Positions 31,306-43,867 of a DNA stretch of 64,000 nt are shown here, piece after piece. The number at the start of each line of letters is the position of its first letter. Positions within the stretch are counted from its first letter, which is position 1. The notes under the pieces were generated by a model. The model saw only the letters and a list, made by a program, of their open reading frames with translations, searched no databases and was not told the DNA's origin. The DNA comes from Paralithodes platypus (taxonomy: Eukaryota; Arthropoda; Malacostraca; Decapoda; Lithodidae), in contig CM064480.1 of NCBI GenBank assembly GCA_032716605.1, forward strand, positions 26,650,129 to 26,714,128, written 5' to 3'. The translations under genes and the position numbers were made by a program.

Positions 31306-32852
31306 TCAATAATCGGTTAGAGTGTGAAAGTCGTTGAAGCACTGTCCAGCGCACAGTGCCACTTGACACTCGAGGCATTCCCATGTGGTTTTGCTCACTT
31401 TGTAGGGTCTGCGAGTTGTGTGGCTGCACACATGGCACCTCTTCTGACTCCTAACTTTACTACCGGGTGCTTTAAAGGAAGGGGGTGGAGCTGGTGCTTC
31501 CTGAAGAAGTCGGCACACCCCATGCAGTCCAGCTGGCCTGGTCCTTGTAGTGGTCTCCCAGGTTCTGCATATTTAGCCAGGAGCTCAATTATCACTTGCT
31601 TGTGGAACTTCCGCAGGGACTTGTACTTCTTGTCTCCGGGAGTCCACAGACGGTAGATGTTGTAGGCATTGAGGGCCGACATATCTACCGTATGCAGAAT
31701 AAACTTCTTATACCACCTGCAAGATGTTCGCAGGCAGTCGATGAAGCCCATCTGCATGTCAGACTTGTCGACGAGGCGCATATTTAGGTTGTAGTCCAGG
31801 ACAGCAGCTGGTTTCTGGACGGGATTTTTGGTTCTTCGGTCCGCCTTCCCTGTGGCGATCATCTCGGCCTTGTGGCATGTGGTGAGGAGGTTGACCTTGC
31901 GCTGGTCATGCCAGTGGATGGAGAGGATGGGGCCACTCTTCTTGTGGAAGATGTCCGTCTTCTTCATCTTTGTTGGGTAGGCTAGCATGCCTCTCCTCTT
32001 GGCCTTGACTGTGCCGACAGTTCCGGTCTTGCAGTCATGGAGGTGCTTGGTTAGGAGAGGCGACGTGTAGTAATTGTCGGTGTAGAGAATGTGGTTCTTA
32101 TGGAAGTGTTTCTCCATCATTCTCTGCACGAGAGCGCCGCCAAATCCAATCTCGGGGTCAGTCTCAATTTCCCCACCACTGCTGCTGTAGACCACAAAGT
32201 CCAGCACATATCCCGCCTTGCAGTCGCAGAGGACGAAGAGCTTGATGCCGAAGCGGTGTCTCTTGGACGGGACATACTGCCTGAAATGCAGCCTACCACG
32301 GAACAGGACCAGAGACTCATCCAGGCACATCTTCTGATATGGAATCAGGTAGGTGGTAAACCCATGACGTATCATGTCATACAGCCTCCTGATCTTCCAT
32401 AATGAGTCGGGAAGGTGGACTGCCGTATTGTTGGTCAGGTGGAGATAGGAGAGGATGTCAAAGTACCTGTTCCTGGACATGTACTTGCCAAATGCTGGAG
32501 TCGTGATGAGGTCGGCAGTGATCCAGTAGTCTGCCAGAACGTGCTTCCTGATATGTGTCATCAGCATAGTGAGTGCCAAGAACACATACAGTTCTGCCAC
32601 AGTGATAGCTCTCCATGCCACCATCTTGGCACTGGTCTTCCTGCCAAGAAAGTTGGCACAGATGTCATGATGGTTGTTGGTCTTGTCGACGAGGTATTCC
32701 ATGACTTCATTGTCATAGAAGCCACAGAAAAGTTCACTGGGGGTAGCATTTGGGCCACAGGGATATGCTGGTGACACCCCGGAACCAACCTGCTGCTCGT
32801 CAAAGACAGGACAATCTGGCTCAAAATCCGCCCCATCTGTCCACACAAACAA
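31306..32852 (-). pseudogene. piggyBac transposase catalytic domain and Cys-rich C-terminus, frameshifted
   Basis: The main frame (31395-32852, 485 codons) has the piggyBac DDD catalytic residues: D178 in LDESLVLFRGR, D259 in YTDNYYTS and D362 in RLVDKSD. The C-terminal zinc-binding domain (CHVC ... CLEC ... CAGQCF ... H) is in a second frame, 31306-31518. A single indel near 31500 therefore separates it from the core. The enzyme would cut and paste at TTAA. The frame opens without an ATG at 32852 because the N-terminal part is in yet another frame. Confidence 0.85.
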
Positions 32853-33855
32853 TTAGTGGGATGAGCGTGCATGTGCAGCTGGCACACGCCCAGCCACACG
32901 CCCTTGCCCACGCGGACGCCCTGCACGCCCACACCCAGGGGCAGCGGCGTCGTCAGGCTGAGCCGCACGCCCACGACCTCGCCCTCGAACTCGTCGTGTC
33001 GGGACTTCCTCCTCTTCCACATCCTCTTCGTCATCCTCCTCCTCCTCAGGCGATGTCAGGTCATCTGGGGCAATGTTGGGGTCGTCAGCATCTTCTTCGG
33101 GAGACAATTCCGGTGAAGAAGTGACCGGGCGTGGGGGGCGGGAGGCTGCGGGAGGTTGAACAATGGGAGCCTCAGCCTCGGGAGTTGGGCTCCTTTTGCG
33201 GCGAGCCGAGGGCTTCTCCGCAGCAAATAATGCCCTACGATGCGGGGCCTGTGGTGGCACACTGTGGGAGGACAATGCCGCCCCACTAGTACCACTTGTA
33301 GAGGCCCTTTGCACATCCTGAGGGAGAGATGAAGCAGAGGGCTGTGGGTGACCCACGCGGCGTCCCGGGTCAAGGCGTCGTGACAAAGGAATGTGGGTGG
33401 TTGTTAGACCAGGGTCGGCGTCACTATCACTATCTTCGCCTTCCCTAGCTTTTTCTGCTGCCCTACGTGCTTTCTTGGCTGCACTTTTCACAAGAGATTG
33501 TTTGTAAAAGTATTTACCCACTTTCAAGGGCGTACGGGCAGGCAAAGGGGAAGGTCCCGGGCTAGGGCTAGGGCTAGGCCTAAGATGACCAAGCAGTGAT
33601 GGCGACAGGCAAGGGCTAGGCCTAGGCTCTAGCACACTCGGAAGTTCGACTGCACCTTCCTGCAACACTTTCACATCAGGATCATCACTACTATCCCCTC
33701 CCTCAAACAAGTCAACATTGTCATCATCCCCAAACCCCACAAAATCATCGTCTTCATTTGCACTAGTAATAAACTGTTCTTTATCAACTAAGCTTTCGCC
33801 ACTGCTTTCTTCAATGGCAAAAGTTCTCTCTGTATAGCACTGTCACTCAACAATA
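32853..33855 (-). pseudogene. piggyBac transposase N-terminal region
   Basis: An acidic, Pro/Ser-rich, low-complexity region of about 295 codons (32853-33740) includes a TRRVRGRGRGR stretch; disordered acidic N-termini are usual in this family. The frame stays open upstream to about 33845, ending just right of the catalytic frame break. Its last codons are out of frame with the catalytic core at 32852. The BEL-1 target-site duplication begins at 33856. Confidence 0.7.
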
Positions 33856-33860
33856 CCTTC

Positions 33861-34647
33861 TGTGGTAAACTATCAATGGAAGTTAAATATTACTAAGCTA
33901 TAATGAATCAAATAAATCAATCTAAATGAAAACTACTCCATATCTAAATTGAATTCAATCTGAAACAAGCTAATTTATATCCAAAGGTCTCACATAATAA
34001 ATTTATATATAGGGTAAGGTTATAAGGGTTAATATTAGCCAGGAATTAACTCACCAATAGTTCCACGTGGCAATGAGGCAAGGGAGAACGTTTTACCCAA
34101 TATGGCGGTGGACAATGGGGAACGAGACTTCGGTCCCGAGACACGAGTCAAGTTAAAGAAAGAATAAATGATTACATGGGAATGGACATGAATATTATGC
34201 TTATCTGTCAGTCAGTCATGGCGTCGATGAGAGCGTCGTGATGGTGTAGCTGTATGTATTGCTGACAGTGTATTGTGATTAGAGGCTCAAAAGCACGATC
34301 AACTGAGGGCGGAAAATTAGATGTTAACTGGTTGGTGTTCGTGAAGGCTCTGCCATTCCTCGAAGGCACACCTTGCTGCCTTGGCAAAACGCCAGGAGCC
34401 CAAATTATCGTACCGCATCTAGGTTGCTCTATACGATAAATTATATTAATATATACGATAAATTCATATATACTACATAAGACCATGGCAATATTGCTTA
34501 ATAGCATATTAGGCCTTTTATAACTTAACTTATTTACAATCTTATAATATACGATCTACTCGTCCTACGTCGTGCTGTAGGAGCGATCATGACGTCACAG
34601 AGACATACGAGATCACAAAAGAGTCATAGCCTATCGTATTTACGATA
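33861..34647 (-). repeat. BEL-1 3' LTR
   Basis: 787 bp; in plus orientation it begins TGTGGTAAACTATC and ends ATTTACGATA. The polypurine tract (minus strand TGTGGGGGGAGTG) lies at about 34648-34660, directly inside it. Confidence 0.88.
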
Positions 34648-34686
34648 CACTCCCCCCACAAAAAAGACCTGAACCCCACCTTAAAC

Positions 34687-37366
34687 CTAAAGTTGCCCAG
34701 AGGCTATCCTCTGACGCCACAAGTTGACGGCGCCAGCAGCAGCGCGTTTGGGACGCGTCCCGGTCTGAGAATGATCACCATCAGTAAGTGGTGAGTCGTT
34801 CCTTGGAGAATCCTCGGACCCAGCAATAACAGGTGGAGCATCAGATTGCAATGCGGAATCGAGCTCCAAAGCGTACAAACGTGCGATTGGACGAACAGTA
34901 GTTCCAGTGCCTGTCTTCAATAGTGCCACCCGCTCTACAGAGTCTGCCCCCTTGTATACCTCCAACACGCGGCCTAATTTCCAGTATAAACGAGGACTAT
35001 CTTCTTTAATTAAAACAACTTCACCAACTGTAGGTGCCGTTGGTCGACCAGAGGGAGGAACACTCCTTTCCCTCAATGCTAGCAGATATTCACTAATCCA
35101 CCGTTTCCTAAAACCTCGATTATCCTGGATATATACTGGTATTTCTTAGACACCGCTACCTCAGAGTACAACGAGGGATCCTCTAACTCTACTATGGATT
35201 GGAAATCAGATGGAAACGCAGTCAATGGTTTTCCATATAGCAAGTGAGCTGGCGTTAATGGTAGTGGTTCTTGCAGGTCGGTGTACACATATGTAAGCGG
35301 GCGATCATTCAAGACTGCCTCTATCTCTGTGAGGACTGTCGTCAACTCACTCTTCTTTAATAGAGCACGTCCTACAACCGCTCTGAGTCCCGACTTTACT
35401 ATGCCGACACACCGTTCCCACATTCCACCAAACCAAGGTCCCTTAACTGGAATGAACCTCCATTCGCACTTCTTCTCTCTCAAAAAAGTGATGATAGTAG
35501 GATCACTACTCATATCCTTTAGATATTTTGATGCTTGGACATAAGTGGGAGCATTGTCGCTAAGAATGAGTTGAGGGAATGAACGACGGGCACAAACCCG
35601 TCTGAACGCCAGCATAAATTCTTCGCTAGACATATTATCACATAGTTCTAGGTGTACCGCTCGAGATGTTGCACAGGTAAACAATAATATATAAACCTTC
35701 TCACTCTCCCTCGTCTTCAATGCCCCTGTGCAATCTAATCCTACCGCTTGGAAAGGTTCTACGTGCTTTACATGGCATTCAGGTAGAGGTGGAGCCGGTC
35801 CAGTTGCATATGGTTTACCTTTTAGTCTCTGGCATATTACACACTTTCTTACTACGCGTCGAGCTACTTGTCGAACTCTGGGTATCCACCATGTGAGACG
35901 TAAATTTGATATAATATGACATACCCTGTAGTGTTTTACTTCCCTATGAGCACGTATGATCAATAGATCAGTAACGTGATGTCTTGTTGGCATAAGTATA
36001 GGGCGGTTTGTGCCGTCTGGTACACCCGACCACTTCAGGCGACCCTCACACCTGATGAGGCCATTGTCTAGGTGCAACCTTAGTTGACGCACTATATTAG
36101 GCATTAATGTCTTATTCGAGCTTTTCAAGGATTCTAATTCATTGGAAAAGGTTTCTACTTGAACCCATTTGATCAAAGTTACTTCAGCTGCTTTAAATTC
36201 ACGAGCATCAATGTTGTGACCCCTGTTGCAGAGTTGGCCCGTTACTTTAAGCTTGAGATTGGATACATATCGCAATACCCAAGCTACAACTCTGACTAGT
36301 TTATTATAGTCACCGAATCTTGCCCACTCTATGATAGGACCCGGTGGCTCTTTTGGTTGGGCTGTAACTGCCACTGTTTCCAGTGGCAGAAGTCCCTCAC
36401 CAACAGCATACCATATCGTCCATTCACTTTCATGGAGCAGCCACTTTGGACCATGCCACCACAATTCGGACTTCATTAACTGGCTAGCCGTTATACTCCT
36501 AGTTATGAGATCACTAGGGTTTTCTTTTGTATTTACATAATGATAAGCAACATCTGGCAAAAGGGCTCTAATCTCATCTACCCTATTCTGCACATAAACT
36601 GGCAGAGACTTCTTGCTATGTATCCAGTTGAGTGCGACCTGACTATCGCACCAAACGTGAACGATTTCAATATTTAATTCGCTCTCGTATGCTGCGCGTA
36701 CATGTTGCACCAGGCGTGCTAATAGCAGCATGGCAGTCATGGCAGTTCCATTTTAGGGATAGTTACCTTTTTAACCGGGGCTACCTTGGCCCGGGCTGTA
36801 ACTAAATGTGCCCCAAATGAAGTAACAACATATATGGCTACCCCGTATGCCGTGGCGCTAGCATCGCAAAACGTGTGTAACGTAATGTCACCGAACGCCG
36901 CCACTTTACGAGGTATAGGTTTAGTACATAGGATGGCATATTCATTCAACACCAATGTCCCTTGGTCATTTAGGTCCTCGGGCAAACTGTCATCCCATCC
37001 TATTTTACGTCTCCAAACTTCCTGCATTAGAATCTTAGCTCTTATGGTAATGGGTAATGCTAGACCCAAAGGATAAAAAAATTGCGCAACTTTGCTCAAC
37101 AGACTTCTTTTGGTGTGCGCTCCTGTCTGCTGAGCAAAAGACCTTATTTGAAAAGTTAGTATGTCATGTTTAGGTTGCCAGATCATCCCCAAATTTCTGG
37201 TCTTTTCCTGGTTAAGAGATGCCGTACTGTCCACCTGTATCAAACTCTGAAGATCTTCACTATTAGTAACCCACTCGCGGAGAAATAGATGTGCATCCGC
37301 AAACAATCTGCGTGCTTGCCAGTATGTATATAACAAATCATCCTGACTATCGCTAGAACCCTGCAA
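34687..37366 (-). pseudogene. BEL-1 pol, RT end / RNase H / integrase, frameshifted
   Basis: Frames 36737-37366, 35079-36740 and 34687-35076 together cover the 3' half of pol. They show RNase H (TFCDASATAYG, VWCDSQVALNW), an integrase zinc finger (HREVKHYRVCHI ... CVICQRLKG), the integrase core (VGLDCTGAL, LILSDNAPT, MWERCVGIVKSGLR) and a BEL-type C-terminal domain (WKLGRVLEVYKG). A 5-bp gain near 36739 and an indel near 35105 break the frame, as seen by comparison with BEL-2. The integrase would have made the CCTTC duplication. Confidence 0.88.
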
Positions 37367-37370
37367 ATTG

Positions 37371-39977
37371 TCAATATATAATCCGGAGATAGTTTACTTG
37401 TGTCTCATGAGTGTCAGCTAGATGTTTTCTGATTGTGACATTTAACAAAAACTGTGAGCACATGGCCCCAAAGAGTACAACCCGAAAACGGTATATTATG
37501 ATTGGACTCTCAGAATCGCTAATGTCGCTGAACCAAAGAAAGTGGGTAACATCTCTATCTTCCTCCTTTAGCTTGACCATCAAGAATGCTTTCTCGATGT
37601 CACTGGTATAGGCGTACTTCCCCAGCCTAAACCGCAATAGATGTTGGGACAGGTCCGACACCATGGACGGACCTGTCAACAGGCAGTCATTTAGACTGGG
37701 TTGTTGACCTTGGTGGGCAGAGCAGTCATACACCACCCGTATTGGTGTGGTGATGCTGTCTTTCCTCACCCCATGATGGGCCAGATAGTGAACCCTACCC
37801 TTCTTAAACGGTTCCTTGATATCGACTCTCTCAATAAAGCCCCTATCTTCATAACTCCGAAATACATCGTCATACGCCTGGCGCGTGCTCGGTTCGTTAG
37901 ACTGTAATGTCTGTAATGCGCGCAAGCGACCTAATGCCAAACCATAGTTGGTAGGCAGGCTTATCTCACTGTTCTTCAAGGGTAAACTAACTTTATATTG
38001 CTTGTCTGAGGCACAGTAGCACACAGACTCGTCAAACCTTTGTAGCGCAACTTCCGAGTCATAATCAGTCTCCATAGGATTAATGCCTATGTGATCCAAT
38101 CTCCACAGTCGTTCCAGATCGAACTCGGCAGCCATCTTAGGGTCACTAGGTTGGAAATCCTCCCTTCCCAACTCCTCTGCCGCGGTTACATTGACTCTAT
38201 ATATCGAGACCGTGTCGACCAGGACCTTTGACTGTGTAGTATGCACCTTTCCGCTCATGCAATATCCAAATTTAGTGGGGATTAAAATTACACCACACAT
38301 CTTTTTAAATCCAGGGTATACTACATCATAATAATGATCCACACCAAGTAGAACATGCATCTCACTCTGATTTCCCATGGGATCTGACAAGTTAACCCCT
38401 TTGCTACGTAGTGCGTGTTCCACCTTCTTCACTCCTACAGATACATATTCTGGTAGGGTGTCTACTACGATACAAGTCATAAAGTACCGGTTTTTACGGT
38501 AGAAATATGAAATCTCCGCTATCTCGTAGTCTTGCTTATCAGTAACCCCTGTGAAGCCCTGTAATCGAAGAGTCTCAGCCCCTACGATTCGGTGCTTCAG
38601 TCCCACTAGTACGGACCTCTTTATAAAGGAACGTTGAGACCCCTGATCTAGAAGTACCCGACAAACTTTGTTACTGTCATTACCTTCCATGGGAATCTGT
38701 ATTGTGGGCAATATAGTGGTGTCTTGTGTGCTACCTAGTGCCACAGTTGTAGTACCCTCTGGTTTGACGTCTTTGACTTTATCTGCTGTAGGACACAACT
38801 TATCAAAGTGATGTCCTTTGCAGTGGCGACAGGGCCTTAAGTATGTAGCAGTACATTGTCCCTGCTTACCATGTTCCTTACTAAGACAACCTACACATAG
38901 CTTCAATCTTTTCACCTGTGCTAGTTTTGTCTCATTTGTTGGGTATTTTACGCAGAAACTCCATTTATGTTTGTTGTTACATAGCTTACATAGAATCTGA
39001 GCAGGTTTCTTATACATACCCTCTTTCTTTTCTTTAGTCCCCACTGTCATGCTTACTGTTCCCCTCTTCTCCACATTCTCACTCCCTCCCGACACATACA
39101 TTCTCCCTTTGTTCAACTGTAGATTATTGATTTCCTTACTGAACTGAGTTTTGAACTCCCCCAGCTCAAATGATCTCACCTTGTCAAGTATTGCCATAGG
39201 AAGCTTCTGACGCAAGATAACGACTATCATTTCCTGCGTGGTAAGCCCTAGGGTGTCTAGCGATCGAGTATGGCACTCCATATTTGCCCTGAAGTTTGTC
39301 AACTCCTCAACCTTATATTGTGGTTCTGCGAGCCTTAACAAGGCAACGACATGGGCCATCTTCAACTGCTCTTTATCCCCGTATGTGGACTCTAATAAGT
39401 GTACTGCTTCAAGATAACTACCACCCACTACCGCAAAACCCTCTATCAAATGCAGGGCCTCTCCTTCCATTTGTCCCTTCAGATAGTGAAACTTGCGGAC
39501 ATTATCCAAAGAGGATTCATGAACTGTAGACCGAAATACGTCCCAAAAAGCTAACCACTCAGTCAATTTGCCCCCAAATGTAGGAAGATTGAGCTTTGGG
39601 AGGTGTACAGTATGTTTTGGGTCAGCCCTTCTATGGGCCTCATTATCGCCTCCCTTCTTACTTGCGACAGCACGCTGTAATATGTACTTCGCTCTAAAGA
39701 CAGGTTCATCATAGAGGGCACGATTATCACACTCTGTAACTATCTCTTCCTCCTCTGTCATGTCAGCCACAATCACCTCACTCAGAGCCATAATACGACC
39801 GTGGGTAGCCTGGACGTTTTCTAATCTAGCCTCCAATTCCTCTAGTTCAGTAGTAGTGATGAAAGTGTTGACGTCCACGATTAGCCTACTTAATACTCCC
39901 CGAAGTCCCTCCCTTTGATTTTTAGGGGCCTTGATCAGCACCCCACTAGACGGTGTCTCTTTATTGTCTTTATTCAT
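37371..39977 (-). pseudogene. BEL-1 gag-protease-RT (5' part of the polyprotein)
   Basis: The ATG at 39977 opens 868 codons. A Gag region (LPTFGGKLTEWLAFWDVF, about 131-149) of the DUF1759 type is followed by Cys/His knuckles (about 330-395), a retropepsin-like site (LLDQGSQRSF, D444) and RT, starting near residue 640 with DIEKAF as motif A. The frame is lost just before motif C: BEL-2 reads LYIDNLQG there, while BEL-1 has lost one base and stops. All stages of reverse transcription and integration would have been encoded in one polyprotein. Confidence 0.88.
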
Positions 39978-40390
39978 TTTGCATGTGAGCCTATAGGCTA
40001 TGTATCTAAATGTTAAGTTACAAAAAACAACGTCAAAATAGTAGTCTAGTTAAGAGACGCCGACCGGCGGACATCTACGTTATGGAGAAAAAATAGTACA
40101 CAAAATAGCAATACCTACTAAAGGATCATATTGAACAAGAAAAAATGTTAGGTCAGGTCATATGTCACAGGAACTCTGAAACGGAAAAGAAAATTATTTG
40201 GGGAAAGATGATGGGTGGGATGCAGGACTTAGGCAGGCGCAACAATGCGACCCTGCATTCCGGCTCTAACCATCGCTTGACTAGCCTTGCCAGTTTATCA
40301 TAGAGTTGTTCCTGCATCCTGTTATATGTCCCCTTGCTCATTGCCTTAAAAATCCCTTACTGGTAGCTAATTCCCGGGTCTGGGCACCAA
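39978..40390 (-). other. BEL-1 leader and primer-binding site
   Basis: The minus strand reads TGGTGCCCAGACCCGGG (about 40372-40389) right after the LTR end, complementary to a tRNA 3' end finishing in TGGGCACCA. The remaining 380 bp are noncoding up to the gag ATG and match the BEL-2 leader at 51516-51923. Confidence 0.8.
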
Positions 40391-40444
40391 TGTGGTAAAC
40401 TATCAATGGAAGTTAAATATTACTAAGCTATAATGAATCAAATA

Positions 40445-41568
40445 GCTTGGTGAAACACATACAATAGCACTGGATATATCAAAGGCATTTGATAGAGTCT
40501 GGCATCAATCCTTATTGTCGAAGATGTCACACTACGGCCTTGCATCATTAGTTCCACTAATTTCTTCTTATCTTCATAACAGAAAAATACGTGTAATGGT
40601 AGATGGCCTTTATTCTCAATTTCACTCAATAAATGCTGGTGTTCCCCAGGGATCAGTTTTGGCCCCAACTCTGTTCCTCATTCATATCAATGATCTCATA
40701 TCTACCACTCATAATCCAATACATTCCTACGCAGATGACTCAACACTCCACAGTTCCTTCACATTTACCAATTCTTTCACCCAACCCGATCTTATAAATT
40801 CAAAAATAAACACTGCAATTTCTGAATTTCTAGAATGAATGAATGGGGACAAGAGAATCTAGTTTCCTTTAATGCACAGAAAACCAAGTACATTCAATTT
40901 TCTAACCGACAGAGTCTCACTGACTCCCATATATTTTCTAATGATGTAAATATTCCCACTTCCCCTAGTATTGACATTCTCGGTGTAACATTAACTACTA
41001 ACTTGAGCTGGACACATTATGTTAGAAGCATTGCTAAGAATGCCTCTAAAAAACTGGGACTCCTGTACAGAGTTCGAGAATTCTTCACTGACGAGCAGTT
41101 GGCCGTAATATATAAAAGTCATGTGCGCTCTCAGATGGATTACTGTTCACCTCTGTGGGGTGGAAGTGGAGTGGTTGCATTGAGGCAGTTGGACAAAATT
41201 CAAAATAAAGCTATTAGATTAATCAATACCCTGCAATCACACAGGACCTTCCTACATTAGCCATACGAAGAAACGTTGCATCCCTTGCATTATTCTACAG
41301 ATATTTTCACAGCAATTGTTCCGAGGAACTTGCTTCAATTGTGCCGCCTCTCCACATCTTTCCCCGTAGAACTAGGGCAGCTGAGAGCGCCCATGAATTT
41401 ACACTTTCTCCTCCACAATGCAGAACTTCTGCTTATCAGAATTCATTTATCCCCAGAGCTACTACTCTTTGGAATTCACTTCCCTCGAATTGCTTTCCAC
41501 AAACTTACAATCAACAAATGTTTAAATCCAGTTGTTACAAACATTTTATGAATGGAGGATGCCTTTAG
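40445..41568 (+). pseudogene. LINE-1b reverse transcriptase, truncated and frameshifted
   Basis: The frame begins with ALDISKAFDRVWH (motif A), then GVPQGSVLAP (motif B) and YADDS (motif C) within 40445-40838. It continues in another frame at 40835-41260 after an indel near 40835. A missing base near 41227, present in LINE-1a, sends the rest into the frame ending at 41568. The endonuclease and RT fingers are absent through 5' truncation. Confidence 0.85.
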
Positions 41569-41647
41569 GCACATGGACCTTTTTGTTTTATCTGTGTTTT
41601 TCCTTCCTCCGTTCATTGTCTCTTAAAAAAAAAAAAAAAAAAAAAAA
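40445..41647 (+). mobile_element. LINE-1b: 5'-truncated non-LTR retrotransposon in the BEL-1 LTR
   Basis: The insert starts inside RT motif A and ends in poly(A) (41625-41647). Its last 495 bp are nearly identical to LINE-1a at 1-495, so the family moved recently. It is in the opposite orientation to BEL-1. Confidence 0.88.
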
Positions 41648-42331
41648 TAATAAATAAATCTAAATGAAAACTACTCCATATCTAAATTGAATTCAATCTG
41701 AAACAAGCTAATTTATATCCAAAAGTCTCACATAATAAATTTATATATAGGATAAGGTTATAAGGGTTAATATTAGCCAGGAATTAACTCACCAATAGTT
41801 CCACGTGGCAATGAGGCAAGGGAGAACGTTTTACCCAATATGGCGGTGGACAATGGGGAACGAGAGATGAATATTATGCTTATCTGTCAGTCAGTCATGG
41901 CGTCGATGAGAGCGTCATGATGGTGTAGCTGTATGTATTGCTGACAGTGTATTGTGATTAGAGGCTCAAAAGCACGATCAACTGAGGGCGGAAAATTAAA
42001 TGTTAACTGGTTGGTGTTCGTGAAGGCTCTGCCGTTCCTCGAAGGCACACCTTGCTGCCTTGGCAAAACGCCAGGAGCCCAAATTATCGTACCGCATCTA
42101 GGTTGCTCTATACGATAAATTATATTAATATATACGATAAATTCATATATACTACATAAGACCATGGCAATATTGCTTAATAGCATATTAGGCCTTTTAT
42201 AACTTAACTTATTTACAATCTTATAATATACGATCTACTCGTCCTACGTCGTGCTGTAGGAGCAATCATGACGTCACAGAGACATACGAGATCACAAAAG
42301 AGTCATAGCCTATCGTATTTACGATACCTTC

Positions 42332-42462
42332 ACTTTCTTGAATTGAGCCTTTTTCTTGCTAGCAACAGGCGTCGCTGTAGCGAGCGGGGTAGCACTGGGG
42401 TGCGCGGGAGGTTGCACAGAATCGGACACGTCGGAATTTATGATTTCACTATAACTCGCCAT
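42332..42462 (-). pseudogene. First codons of the piggyBac transposase, cut off by BEL-1
   Basis: An ATG at 42462 in a strong initiation context (CCGCCATGG) opens about 44 codons running up to the BEL-1 duplication. Across BEL-1 the frame continues at 33855 but stops after about 22 more codons. The acidic N-terminal frame lies one register away, so a frameshift also separates them. The sequence 42463-42649 is the 5' noncoding end and inverted repeat of the transposon. Confidence 0.65.
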
Positions 42463-42649
42463 GGCGGTCACGTGGGAACTAATAAAGGTAGTAGTTCAGG
42501 CTTGGTGGCGCTGCGATCGCCCCTGCAAAGTAAATTTTCGTCGACCGAATTTCAAAGCACGCTTTCAAGCATAGGGATTTTAAAAGGACACCCGGATTCC
42601 GGCCCATCTGCCGCACTGTCATTTTAAAATGACACCCGGGCCAGAAGGG

Positions 42650-42863
42650 GTAAGAGCGTCGAATATCAAACCAAGTCAAACCTGCTCTTCCACAGGGTCC
42701 AAACTCAATCCGATTCAGACTTTATGAGTTTGATAACTGTTCTGATTTTTTTTGTTTATATCCATAATAAAGTAATCAAATTGGATGTGGTTAATATAAA
42801 TGTACCTAGCCATATCCTCAGAATGTCCGAAAGAAGCGTCATAATCGTATGGAAGGGTGATGA
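42650..42863. other. Short flank between piggyBac and DIRS-D
   Basis: About 210 bp beginning with the GTAA variant of the piggyBac target. No gene or repeat recognised. Confidence 0.5.
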
Positions 42864-43260
42864 CCGGAGGGAAGTAGAGAAAACCTAATATTTAGTAGGG
42901 CCCCGTAATCATTGACGATATTGCCTATTAGTATAATAGTCTCCATTCAACATCCCACGTCAGCATTTTGAATCTACGGCCACGGAAGCATCATGGAGTA
43001 CTCATCATAAGTGCACGCTTAATTCCCTTATGGGATCGTCATTATGATTGGGTACCCTACAGAAAAAACTCTGTAAAAAATAAAAAATAAAAATTAACTT
43101 AATATTTGTTATCATATGACTTTCCATATGTGGATTTCTTGCGTTTCGCTTCCCCGACTCCAGGCCCTCTAGCGGCCATCTTCGTCCTTCACTGATCTAC
43201 CAAGATACAACTCTAGAAATCAACGAATGGGAAGTGGGATGGATGGGAGGGTCATTTTAT

Positions 43261-43357
43261 CGTCAATGATTACGGGGCCCTACTAAATATTAGGTTTTCT
43301 CTACTTCCCTCCGGGAATCAAACCTATAATTTAATAGTGGCCCCTTCATCATTGACG
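43261..43357 (-). repeat. DIRS-D internal complementary region
   Basis: CGTCAATGATTACGGGGCC is joined through a CTTCCCTCCGGGAA centre to TTTAATAGTGGCCCCTTCAT and ATTGACG. The layout equals that of DIRS-B and -C although the centre differs in sequence, which shows conservation of structure. Confidence 0.82.
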
Positions 43358-43867
43358 ATATTGCCTGAATACCAAGTCTGGAGGGGGACATTCGTGACAA
43401 TATCCTAACCTCAGGGGACAAAATAATCCGTATAAAATTTTTAAAGTTTTATTGTATGCAAACAATATATAAAAAATATAAAAGATTGTAAGCAGTGCGT
43501 GACATCAAGAAAGTCTGCTTACTCATGATCAGATTTTTTCCTTAAGATCTATGCATGATACTTTTGGGGACACGCATGTGTTCCCATAAATAGAACTATA
43601 ACTCTGTAGAATTTAGTTCTAACCTTAACAATATTTGTACAGTATAATATATGATTGTACATTCTGATAATACTACATAGTTGCAACTATGCTAGATTTC
43701 TTCTTAAAATTAACATAAAATAAAATTTGTTGAACTGTACAACCAGTTCGATCACAGCTCGTGATTTATCACAGTTCTCCGGCGGACGGGGACTTAGTGA
43801 GGTATGCGCTATTCCGGACCCCCCCCCCCCTTTCTCTTAAAACAAATCTTACACAATAGAACATAAC

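Larger units (their letters stand above)
33861..42326 (-). mobile_element. BEL-1: BEL/Pao LTR retrotransposon
   Basis: LTRs are 33861-34647 (3') and 40391-42326 (5', interrupted by a LINE). The element is flanked by the 5-bp duplication CCTTC (33856-33860 and 42327-42331). On the minus strand a primer-binding site follows the 5' LTR and a G-rich polypurine tract precedes the 3' LTR. The single gag-pol frame has BEL-type domain order with at least three frameshifts. BEL-2 is a close relative. Confidence 0.92.
40391..42326 (-). repeat. BEL-1 5' LTR, interrupted by LINE-1b
   Basis: LTR sequence occupies 40391-40444 and 41648-42326, matching the 3' LTR with few differences. The outer end ATTTACGATA is followed by the duplication CCTTC. 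The LINE lies in an A/T-rich stretch. Confidence 0.88.
30459..42649 (-). mobile_element. piggyBac-like DNA transposon, decayed, split by BEL-1
   Basis: The left end is TTAA (30455-30458) plus CCCTTCTGGCCC; the right end is GGGCCAGAAGGG (42638-42649) followed by GTAA, a one-base change from TTAA. The ends are exact 12-bp inverses. The transposase gene lies on the minus strand, with its start at 42462 and the BEL-1 insertion in its 5' coding part. Without BEL-1 the transposon is about 3.7 kb. Several frameshifts show it is dead. Confidence 0.85.
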
